Assembly (NCBI GenBank): GCA_009829735.1
Contig: CM020618.1
Coordinates: 21,809,346 to 21,873,345, forward strand
From: Pyropia yezoensis
Lineage: Eukaryota; Rhodophyta; Bangiophyceae; Bangiales; Bangiaceae
Direction: 5' to 3'
DNA: 64,000 nt
Part shown: positions 56,330-64,000 of the stretch, one piece after another
How the letters are laid out: each line of letters starts with the position of its first letter
Position numbering within the stretch: the stretch's first letter is position 1
The notes under the pieces: generated by a model
The model's database searches: none
Seen by the model: the letters and a program-made list of their open reading frames with translations, nothing else
Told to the model about the DNA's origin: nothing
Program-made: the position numbers and the translations under genes

Positions 56330-56943
56330 TAAGAACAAACACCAGACCAAACTGGCCACGTCGCCTGCCCTTAGCCGCCACACTACTTGTGGGGCTCATC
56401 CGACACACACGCCTGGCGGTGAAACGGATGACGCCCAGCTGGGCACGCAGTGGAGACCACTCTTTTGTCGCCCGCATCGGCCTGCAGAGCCCTTCAACGT
56501 GCTAGTGCAGCTCAGCGGCATCGCCCGTGAGCGCAAGCAAATCATGTGCACGACACACACATGGCATCGTTGGCTCGGCTGTGCTCTCCAAATCGGCGGC
56601 ATTTCATGAAGTTCTTTATTGAAAAATGGTCCTCCTGTGGAATAGCCACTGAGGGGCTTCCTACCGAACATGCTATGTTTCACACTTCGTCAGTCATTTG
56701 TCACTTCGCGACAACCTCAATGGGCTGTCAATGCAGCTCTCTCGGTCGAAATCATCTTGCAGCCGACGGCTTCCAGCGTCCCTAACCTCGCGCGCACCTC
56801 CACCGTCAGCTCGTGTGCTGGCCACTGTCACCCTCCCCCGCTCTTCGTATCACCATCCCTTACCGCCCCCCAACTTCAGGACGCTTTCCAGGTCCATTTG
56901 GTACTTGCTCCGCGTGTCCTTCCCCTATTTTGTGGCCTGCAGT

Positions 56944-58458
56944 ATGGTTCCCACGCCCTCCTCTATCCCTGCCCCGGCTGCTTGTGCTGCCCCTGGTGAC
57001 GGGGGCCAATCCATTAGCACCGTTCTTGGCTCTGCCATTGATACTGGCGCCGTGGGGGACACCCCCCCTGTTGCCCTATTCTTTGACTTGACCGCGTTCC
57101 GCCGCCGCTGCGACGCGCTGGTGGCCGCTTTCCCACCGACGACGCTCCATGGTTTTGCGGTCAAGGCCAATCCGGTCTTGGCTGTGGTGGCAGCCGCGGC
57201 GGCTGCCGGCTTGGGCGCTGAGGTGGCCTCCATAGGGGAGGCGCACGTGGCGCTGGCGGCGGGGGTCCCGCCGGCCAAGATTGTGTATGACTCGCCGGCC
57301 AAGACCGACGCCCACCTGACGTGGGTGCTCTCCCGCGGCATCCACGTCAACGTGGATAACGTGGATGAACTGGAGCGACTGGCTACCGTGCGCGCTGCGC
57401 TGCTCTCCGCCGCTGACCTGCCCGACGCGGCACAGGGTGCGCGAGAGGCTGCCACAGCTGCCGCCGCCGCCACGGTGGGCTTTCGTGTCAACCCGCAGCT
57501 GGGGACGGCCAGCATTGCCGCCACCTTTACGGCGGCCGCCACTTCCAAGTTTGGCGAGCCCCTGCGGGAGCGCCGGTCCGCCATTGTGGCGGCTGTGGCT
57601 GCGCACCCCTTTGTACGCTGTCTCCACGTGCACGTAGGCTCTCAGGGCGTGGCCCTCGACGTCCTGGTGGCGGGCGCGTCAGCGGTGGTCGAGCTGGCGG
57701 CTGAGATCAATGATGACGTGGGTCGTCGGCAGATTGACACATTGGACATTGGCGGTGGCATGTCCGTGGACTACAATGGGGAAAACCCAGCGGGGGGGCC
57801 AACGTTTGATGCCTACGTATCCGCATTGCGGTCTCGTACGCCCAAGGTGTTTGACTTTCGACTCGTCACTGAATTCGGGCGCTCCCTCGCGTCCACCGCT
57901 GGCTGGGTGGGTGCCCGTGTGGAGGGTGTCAAGAGGGCGGGCGGGCGGACGATGGTGGTGTGTCATGCTGGTGCTGACCTGTTCATGCGTGCGGCGTACG
58001 CACCAGACAAGTGGCATCATCGCGTGGAACTGTACGGGGCGGACGGGACATGGAAGGGGGGGTGCGGAGGACCCGCCAAGGGCCACTGTAACTACCAGGA
58101 CCACACGCACGACCGGGCAGGGGACGAGGATGCGGACTCGGTGGCTGCTACCGCCAACGGCAGTAGCAACGACGAGGGCCAGGACATGGCCTCGAAAGGT
58201 CTGGTGGCGGTGGACATTGCTGGGCCACTCTGCTTTTCTGGTGACATTATTGCGCGTGACCGGCAGCTGCCGGCGGCGGCGCGCGGAGACTGGGTGGTGG
58301 TGCGCGAAGCGGGGGCGTACACCATGTCTGCCTATTGCCGGCACACTAGCCAGTTGGTCCCGGCGGTGTGGGGCTACGAAGAGGCCGCTCCGGCCAAGCT
58401 GAAGCTCTTGAAGAAGGAGGAGACACCCGCAGACTTGGTGTCGTTTTGGTCGGCCTGA
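56944..58458 (+). CDS. PLP-dependent decarboxylase of the diaminopimelate/ornithine decarboxylase family (fold type III)
   Basis: A single-exon frame gives 504 aa from MVPTPSSIPAP; the frame is open upstream to 56698. The alanine-racemase-like TIM barrel contains LHGFAVKANPVLAVV, with PLP-binding Lys74, then EVASIGEAHVAL, KIVYDSPAKTDAHL, IHVNVDNVDELERL, FRVNPQ, CLHVHVGSQG and DTLDIGGGMSVDY. EFGRSLAS takes the place of the usual E-P-G-R motif. The C-terminal beta domain has VDIAGPLCFSGD (Cys430), like the GPxCxSGD element of diaminopimelate decarboxylases, and YTMSAYCRH. Family members decarboxylate meso-diaminopimelate (last step of lysine synthesis) or ornithine/arginine (polyamines). The GPLC.SGD motif favours a LysA-like enzyme, but the altered VKANP and EFGR contexts make the substrate uncertain. 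The N-terminus shows no clear transit peptide. Confidence 0.82.
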   Translation: MVPTPSSIPAPAACAAPGDGGQSISTVLGSAIDTGAVGDTPPVALFFDLTAFRRRCDALVAAFPPTTLHGFAVKANPVLAVVAAAAAAGLGAEVASIGEAHVALAAGVPPAKIVYDSPAKTDAHLTWVLSRGIHVNVDNVDELERLATVRAALLSAADLPDAAQGAREAATAAAAATVGFRVNPQLGTASIAATFTAAATSKFGEPLRERRSAIVAAVAAHPFVRCLHVHVGSQGVALDVLVAGASAVVELAAEINDDVGRRQIDTLDIGGGMSVDYNGENPAGGPTFDAYVSALRSRTPKVFDFRLVTEFGRSLASTAGWVGARVEGVKRAGGRTMVVCHAGADLFMRAAYAPDKWHHRVELYGADGTWKGGCGGPAKGHCNYQDHTHDRAGDEDADSVAATANGSSNDEGQDMASKGLVAVDIAGPLCFSGDIIARDRQLPAAARGDWVVVREAGAYTMSAYCRHTSQLVPAVWGYEEAAPAKLKLLKKEETPADLVSFWSA

Positions 58459-60152
58459 ACCCCGGCTCTGCTGCGCCTCTCTGGGGTACACAACTCACCA
58501 CCCGTTTCTCTCATGAATGATTGTACGTACAAAATTTGTTGCTTTGGATGCATGGAACATATTTTTCATGGTGGGGCGTAAGCAATTCCTTACGGGATAC
58601 TCACCGACACGACCGTCGGGGCTCGTGGGTGCTCTTCACCAAACGTTATCGACGGAAATGTGGAAACGTTTTGCCACTCGTCGTCGCTCGATCTATGGTT
58701 GAGAGTTTGCCGTACGGGCGTTTCCGCGAAGCATTTCTGGAAGCCACAGAAGTGGTCAGACACTGAACGAATCAAAGGATTCCAGACTACCTGGAGGACG
58801 ACTTCGTCGTGTTGGTGGGGACGCAGCCTCTCTGCCCATCATCGCCAAGGTCACCTGAACATAGTCCACCCACCGGCGCACTGAGAGCCTGTCCGTTAAC
58901 CTCCTACCGCTCTCCCTTCCGTCCCCTCCTCGGCCGTGCTAGCCTCACGTTCCATGCAGATGCCGTTAATGCGCAGGTATGCTTGAGATGCCCGCACGGG
59001 GGCAATGTCCTTCCCAAAAACAGCCGCACTCTCCCCCCACATTGCCTGCCTCATAGTGCACGAAGCGTGCCCACGCCTCACATCAACGGCGGTGAAGCTG
59101 CTCGATGTCCAGAGGCGGACGTAAGCATTCCGCAAAGCCCAAAGGACAGGGGATGAAGAAAACAAGGGGCAGCCTCCTGGCGTCTCTGCTGCAACGCCAG
59201 CTGCCTGCTCGACCGGCCCCCGCCGACCGCCCTGATGTTCCCGCTCGGCCCACCGCTTTCTCCTCTATGCGCTTCACCCCCCCACCGCCAACGATCTCGC
59301 GGTCTCTGAGATTGATTGACAATCTTGGCCTGGGCAGCCAGCTTGATGAATCATGACGTCATACTGTGAGGGGGGGGGAAGCGGATCTACGCGCAGCGTC
59401 CGAGTCCCCACCTGCCTTGCATCCGGTGGGACTGGCGGCGATTGCACGCCTGATGCCCAGACCGACCATCCGTTTGCAGCCCCAACCATCCCACCAGTCG
59501 GGACTGCCGCGCTGGGAGGCCGCAGAAGGAACCCTGGCGCCTACTCTCCTGTCATGGAAGCTGGCAGCGCGCGCACTGTCCGGCCAGCCTGTGTCGCTAG
59601 GGCTGATAGCCTTTGCGGTTGCGGTGCGCGGGGACGACGGATGAGGACCGCGACGCCTGGCGTGTGTCATCTCGAGGGTTGGACGCAGTCGCGACCACCG
59701 CAGCCACGGAATCCGAGATCCCTCACTTTTTGCATGCCCCGCCCCTAAGGAGCTGTATGGCGTCAGCGGCCCTTTGGCTACCTCTTTGCATGCAGATAGA
59801 GGCTTTGTGGGGGGCTCCCGACTATGGGGCTGGTCGTGCCAGCATGCATTTCCTGGTGGGGCGGTGGCGGGGTGTGACGGACCAAGGTGCTGTGCGGGGG
59901 GGGGGGCGGAGGCGGGGGCGTCGTGGGATGGCGCCGTACTCTCCCCTAGGTTCGTTTTGTGTTTCCCGGCTGGGCAGCGGGGGTTAAGACCGTACGGATT
60001 TCGTTGCCTGTCTGTTCACGCCCTCGCGCAGACGCACCCCATCACATCCTCTCATCAACTTGCTCGCTGCAGTAGCCTCTCACCATCTAGCACCTCACGT
60101 CTGCCGCAGTCGCCAACTACCGCATCCGCCTAACCCTCGCACCCCTTCCGCC
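58459..60152. other. Intergenic region with moderate GC
   Basis: No gene was recognised. Short frames at 58517-58884 and 59353-59748 have no motif. The segment at about 58500-58760 is less GC-rich than its surroundings and could be a decayed element, but no terminal repeats were found. The promoter of paralog B lies at the right end. Confidence 0.5.
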
Positions 60153-61306
60153 ATGGGGCAGCCCGAGAAGAAGGTTGCCGCCGCCGCCCCCGTTGCCGCT
60201 GCCGGCACTGCCGCGACGGGCCTGAAGCCTGGCACGCTGGTACAGCCGGTTGCCCCTGTCGTGGCGGTGCCTGTGTCGTCCAAGCCCATCATTAAGGAGA
60301 AGCTTGTGGATGTGACCAAGGTGGAGGACGTTACTAAGCCTGTGGAAATCCCGGTGACGAAGCCGCTGACGGTTGAGCGCGTGGTGGAAGTGGAGAAGGT
60401 GGTGGAGCGGAAGGTCCCGGTCGAGGTGGAGAAGGTCGTGTATGTCGACAAGCCGGTAGAGGTCATCAAGGAGGTGCCGGTCATCAAAGAGGTACGTTGC
60501 AGGGTGCAGCGAGGGCTGCCGGAATTGGTTGCGCAGAGCGGCTGGGCGCGTGGGGACCATCCACATCCTTCGTCGCAGCATTCTCTGGAGAGGAAGTGTA
60601 CTAACCGCTATGGCTGGTTGTGCTGTTTTTTTCTTTTGTGCCCGCTGCTCCATTGTCCGACGGCGCTGCGCAGGTTATCAAGGAGGTGGAGAAGGTGGTT
60701 GTCGTCGACAAGCCGGTAGAGGTCGAGCGCGTCGTGCAGGTTCCCGTTGTCGTTGAGAAGAAGGTACGTTGCTGTCATGAGAAGGAAGTTCGGAGTCTAC
60801 CGGGTGCGCACGTTTGGTTCATGTCTTTCTGTCAAGCAGAGCTTGCCTGGACACCTGATTGCGTTGCCATTGAAAGCACGTTGTTCTGACTCGGTGTGCA
60901 TTGTGTCGTTTTTGCTCTCCACATTCTCTTCTCCTGTGTTTTATTCTACTGTACTTGCCTATGACTTGGACAGGTGCCGGTTGAGAAGATTGTCGAGAAG
61001 CACGTTGAGGTGCCTGTGGAGGTCATCAAGGAGGTGCCCATCGTGAAGGAGCGTATCGTTGAAGTTGACACCAAGCAGGCGACCGCCAAGCCGGTAATCG
61101 TCCCTGTCGCGCCGGTCGCGGCGGCCAAGCCTGTTGTTGGTGCCGCGGCGGTGAAGCCGGTCGTTGGTGTCGCGGCCGTCAAGCCCGTCGTGGCAACGAA
61201 GCCGGCCGCCACTGGCACACACCACAGCAGCAGCCACTCGTCGACGCACAAAGAGGATCCGTCGCTGCTTGACAAGATCAAGGCGAAGCTGCCGGGCAGT
61301 CATTAA
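60153..61306 (+). CDS. Alveolin-like repeat protein with dehydrin-like K-segment, paralog B
   Basis: Three exons (60153-60491, 60674-60763, 60974-61306), joined in phase 0, give 253 aa. Introns of 182 and 210 nt both begin GTACGTTGC and end CAG. Exon 2 is exactly 30 codons, as in paralog A. The N-terminus is Ala/Pro/Val-rich (MGQPEKKVAAAAPVA). The central region repeats charged Val/Glu/Lys motifs: ERVVEVEKVVERKVPVEVEK, VVYVDKPVEVIKEVPVIKE, VEKIVEKHVEVPVEVIKEVP. Three tandem AVKPVV units follow (61148-61194), then HHSSSHSSTHKEDPSLLDKI and KAKLPGSH at the end. The serine tract plus LDKIKAKLPG recalls the S- and K-segments of plant dehydrins, disordered proteins that coat membranes during dehydration. 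No signal peptide or cysteine is seen. Membrane-skeleton, desiccation or cold protection roles are inference from composition and motif. Confidence 0.85.
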
Positions 61307-62322
61307 GCCATGTCGCCGCGCCGGGAGCGGTCTGTATAGATAAAGCGGGGGGGACCTTTTTGTACATACCAACAGTTGTGGTGGGGGTGTGTCCGTAAAC
61401 ACGGACCATGGACACTGCCGTTTGCAGTGTTCTCCTCGCAGGTTGGCGCGGGTGTTGATAAAAGATGCGAAAGGCGGTCGCGGGGCGACGGCTGGTAAGC
61501 TCCGTGAGCGCCGCGGTCGCCGCGAGCGGGGCGCCAAAGAATGCCGGCGAGCAGCAGCCGCAGGGAAGGTAAGGATTTGTGAAGGGCCGCCGCCCAGGGC
61601 AATACCGCTTTGACGCCGCCGCCGCAGAGACGCGGGAAGGGGGTGGCACCGAGAGATGAGGGCGAGGGGTGTCTCCCCAGGCTGAGTGCGGTGGATCCCC
61701 TCCCTAAAGGCCGTCCCCGGCGGGCGCCCCCGTCTGTGGCAGCCTCCCGGCGACGGCCAGAGCAACGACGGAAGCTCGCCCCATGACCCACATAACGGCA
61801 CAACAGCCCTCCTCCCTGCCCTCCAGCTCCCCCTTCAACCGCGGGCCCTACCACCAGCGCGACCATCCACGGGGCGCCAGCCGCCCCAGGCGCCCCCGTC
61901 TCCCCTTCCGGTCCCCGCTGCGGCATCCGTCGCCACACCGCCGACTGCACCGCCGCCCACCCGCCCACGCCGCCACCGCATATGCCCGTCGCCGCCTCGC
62001 AAGTGGCCAGCCGCCGCGGTATTCGACGCAATGACAGCTAGCGCCACCGCCGCGCCACCTCCAGTGGCGAGGGAGGACGGGGCGGCTCCCAAAGAAGACG
62101 GCGGCGGCGCTGCCGCGGCGCGACTCGCCGGCGAGGACACCGCCCCCAGACCCCCTGCGACGTTGCTTGGCACGAGTACGACCTCTTCCTGTGAAAAGAA
62201 TACATTTTCGCGCGATGAACTTCCACGTGGTTGCTGCTGCTTAAGATCCTTTCTCTCGGCCGGCACTCTTGCGACGGCCGTCGCCTCCGCCGTCGTCGTC
62301 ACCGCCGCTGCGAGCACCGTCC
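61307..62322. other. Region between paralog B and the pseudouridine synthase, with a possible 5' exon
   Basis: A frame beginning MTASATAAPPPVARED at 62031 runs through the CCG tract as polyalanine to a GTGAGT donor at 62512. A CCTGCAG acceptor at 62671-62677 would join it in phase with the pseudouridine synthase frame. This is an alternative first exon of that gene; no other gene is seen. Confidence 0.4.

Positions 62323-62400
<78 letters not shown>
62323..62400. repeat. (CCG)26 trinucleotide repeat
   Basis: Twenty-six uninterrupted CCG units end directly before the ATG at 62401. Depending on frame it would encode polyproline, polyalanine or polyarginine, or lie in the 5' UTR. Pure tracts of this length are expected to be length-polymorphic. 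Confidence 0.97.
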
Positions 62401-63759
62401 ATGGCTCCCAGCCGGCTTGCGTGGCATATTCTCCCCCTCTCGAAGAACATTCTGTTTGCTGCCCGGGGTACAGCGGGCATGGCCACCCGTACGGTGGCAC
62501 CAGCAGCCGACGTGAGTGCAGCGGTCCTGGACCCCTCTTATCCCCCCTCTCACCCAGCAAGGCAAGCCCCAGCGGCGGCGGCTGTGGCGGCGGTGGCTGC
62601 CGATTTACCCCCCTCCCTTCCCCACGCGGAGCGTGACCTTGCTCCCGGAACTCTACGCCCCCGCAAGAGCCCTGCAGACGGCATTGTGCCGGTTCTCACT
62701 GGCGGCCGCCCCGACCGGTGGGCAGGCGGCGGCCCGCCCCCCCCCCTGGTGCTCCTCCACTCTTGCGACCGGTACCTGGCGGTGGACAAACCTGTGGACG
62801 TGCGCGTCGATGGCGACTGGCCCGTGACGGTGGAGAAGATGGTATTGGCGCACCTTGCCGTCGCGCGGCCGGCGGTGCTCGAGGCGGGGCTGCGGCGGCC
62901 CAAGCTCATCCACCAGCTGGACTTTGCCACGTCGGGGGTGATGCTGCTGGGGCTGGACCGCCGCGCTGCCGCCGCGGCGGCGGCGGCGTTTGCATCGCGC
63001 ACCGTCCGCAAGCTGTACGTGGCGCTGGTGGATGGGGAGGTGCGCCCACCGGGCGGGCCGGGGGGGGGGGCGCTGGTGTGTGACCAGGCGGTGGCACCGC
63101 TAGGGGGTGGGGACTTTCGGATGGTCGCCGTGGGCGGTGGCGACGCCGACGCCGGCGTCGCGCCCGCCGCGGTCGACGCCAAGGCCGCCCTCACAACGGT
63201 CATCCCGCTGTCGATGGGCTGGCTGGGCGGCCGCCGCGTCTCGCGGCTGGGTCTGGTGCCTCACACGGGGCGCCGACACCAGCTGCGGGTGCACCTGGCG
63301 GCGATGGGGCACCCCATCGTGGGGGACGGCACGTACAACCCCGCCGACGGAGGGGGGGCGGGCATTGCGGGACCGTGGACGGGGCCCGCTGGCGGGGGCG
63401 CCGTCGCCCACCCAGACGCGGCGGTGGCGGCGGCGGCGGCAGCGGCGGAGGGGTCGGAGGTCTCTTTGGCCGCGACGCCCCACCGAATGATGCTGCACGC
63501 GTGGCGGCTGCGCATTGGCGGCCTTCCACAGCCGTTGGGCCGCCTGGACCTGACCACCGCCGACCCGTTTGCCGGGCTGCTGATGGGCGAGGAGGTGGCC
63601 GAGGGGGGGGGCGCGCGGGTGGAAGCGGAGCTCGCCCGTCCCGTCTCTGGCACGGAGGCCGCCACCGCGGCGCGCAACAATAAACGAAACCGGGGACGGC
63701 GAGGAAGCCGCCAACCGGGGCCTGCAGGGGTGGTGGTAGGGGATGGGGACACCAGCTGA
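62401..63759 (+). CDS. RluA-type pseudouridine synthase (RPUSD-like)
   Basis: The frame from MAPSRLAWHILPLSKN encodes 452 aa. The conserved core begins at about residue 115 with LVLLHSCDRYLAVDKPVDVR. The catalytic motif is KLIHQLDFATSGVMLLGLDR with the nucleophilic Asp174 (HQLD where most members have HRLD). Next come RTVRKLYVALVDG and RLGLVPHTGRRHQLRVHLAA followed by GHPIVGDGTYN, the other RluA/RsuA signatures. These enzymes convert uridine to pseudouridine in rRNA, tRNA or mRNA. The proximal GHPIVGDGTYN and later HRMMLHAWRL match RPUSD1-like eukaryotic members. Gly/Ala inserts interrupt the core around residues 215-230 and 325-355. The C-terminal tail is basic (NNKRNRGRRGSRQPG). The N-terminus is Ala/Pro-rich and may be an organelle signal; a spliced alternative start at 62031 is possible. 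RNA target unknown. Confidence 0.85.
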   Translation: MAPSRLAWHILPLSKNILFAARGTAGMATRTVAPAADVSAAVLDPSYPPSHPARQAPAAAAVAAVAADLPPSLPHAERDLAPGTLRPRKSPADGIVPVLTGGRPDRWAGGGPPPPLVLLHSCDRYLAVDKPVDVRVDGDWPVTVEKMVLAHLAVARPAVLEAGLRRPKLIHQLDFATSGVMLLGLDRRAAAAAAAAFASRTVRKLYVALVDGEVRPPGGPGGGALVCDQAVAPLGGGDFRMVAVGGGDADAGVAPAAVDAKAALTTVIPLSMGWLGGRRVSRLGLVPHTGRRHQLRVHLAAMGHPIVGDGTYNPADGGGAGIAGPWTGPAGGGAVAHPDAAVAAAAAAAEGSEVSLAATPHRMMLHAWRLRIGGLPQPLGRLDLTTADPFAGLLMGEEVAEGGGARVEAELARPVSGTEAATAARNNKRNRGRRGSRQPGPAGVVVGDGDTS

Positions 63760-64000
63760 GGCACGTAGATGTGTGTCTGGGGGCTTCCTGCCCTTGACGG
63801 GGCTCGTTTGGACAGAGGACGGCCAGTGCCTCTCGCTGTCACGCGCTCGTGCGCAGTGTATGTTTGGCCGCTGTCGCCGGCGTGCCGGCTGTCGCCGGCT
63901 CTGGGATGGTCTGTCCGATGTGGTAGCCACGCCCTTGGGACACCTGCCAACGCCTGTGGTCCACTTGTCGGGCGGAAGGGGGGGTTGGGGAGGTTATGTG
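63760..64000. other. 3' flank at window end
   Basis: It follows the pseudouridine synthase stop codon. A short CGCCGGCGTGCCGGCTGTCGCCGG-like inverted region lies near 63875-63900; nothing else is seen. Confidence 0.5.

Larger units (their letters stand above)
54994..56943. other. Divergent upstream region of paralog A and the decarboxylase
   Basis: It separates the minus-strand K-segment gene from the plus-strand decarboxylase and contains MITE copy 2. No gene is supported; overlapping open frames at 55168-55902 and 55533-56477 (-) have no motif, and the latter reads through the MITE. Confidence 0.6.

Noticed and set aside
55533-56477. 314-codon minus frame
   Set aside because: It spans the MITE, shares MITE-derived residues with the equivalent frame at 15.3 kb, and has no protein motif.

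Overview
The window looks like nuclear DNA of a photosynthetic eukaryote with extreme GC content, most likely a red alga of the Porphyra/Pyropia type. The evidence is: coding regions dominated by G/C-ending codons with long Ala, Gly and Pro runs; few, short GT-AG introns; a protein with a twin-arginine thylakoid-lumen signal; a chloroplast-type GRXS16-like glutaredoxin; and two proteins ending in a dehydrin-like K-segment, which would suit a desiccation-tolerant intertidal alga. The organism assignment is inference; no rRNA, tRNA or organellar gene was seen.

Layout. 0-12 kb is gene-poor: a possible 238-aa hypothetical protein (about 2-2.7 kb), a GATA-type zinc-finger gene (3.6-4.6 kb), then about 7.5 kb of low-complexity DNA with several minisatellites. 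12.1-14.4 kb (+) holds a STEAP-type metalloreductase with one intron. 15.6-16.9 kb (+) holds a Tat-targeted lumen protein of PsbQ-like helical type. 17.3-18.9 kb (-) holds a DHRS1-like short-chain dehydrogenase whose frame changes in a 23-nt C run. 21.9-22.1 kb (+) holds an orphan C-terminal piece of an alpha-carbonic anhydrase. 22.1-26.2 kb is a C-homopolymer desert. 26.2-29.0 kb (+) is a DUF547 protein. 30.3-31.2 kb contains a long palindrome and an AT-rich hAT transposon remnant. 31.5-32.6 kb (+) is a GIY-YIG/CGFS glutaredoxin. 33.2-46.2 kb (-) is a giant (about 4,300-aa) TPR-rich protein ending in a CHAT-like region; its frame changes repeatedly, each time at a homopolymer. 48.1-52.9 kb (+) is a WW/kelch/RING protein. 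53.4-55.0 kb (-) and 60.2-61.3 kb (+) are two paralogous alveolin-like, K-segment-tailed proteins that flank a PLP-dependent decarboxylase (56.9-58.5 kb, +). An RluA-type pseudouridine synthase (62.4-63.8 kb, +) closes the window.

The genes do not form an operon-like unit. Chloroplast or stress themes recur: lumen protein, GRXS16-like glutaredoxin, metalloreductase and K-segment proteins. The most unusual system is the paralog pair at 53-61 kb, where charged Val/Glu/Lys repeats like those of alveolins and articulins are carried on exactly 30-codon, phase-0 exons and joined to a dehydrin-like C-terminal motif. Two copies of a roughly 120-bp TA-flanked MITE lie upstream of the lumen-protein gene and of the decarboxylase gene.

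All product calls come from reading motifs by eye; no database search was run. Starts, splice sites and frame joins in homopolymer-rich genes are provisional.
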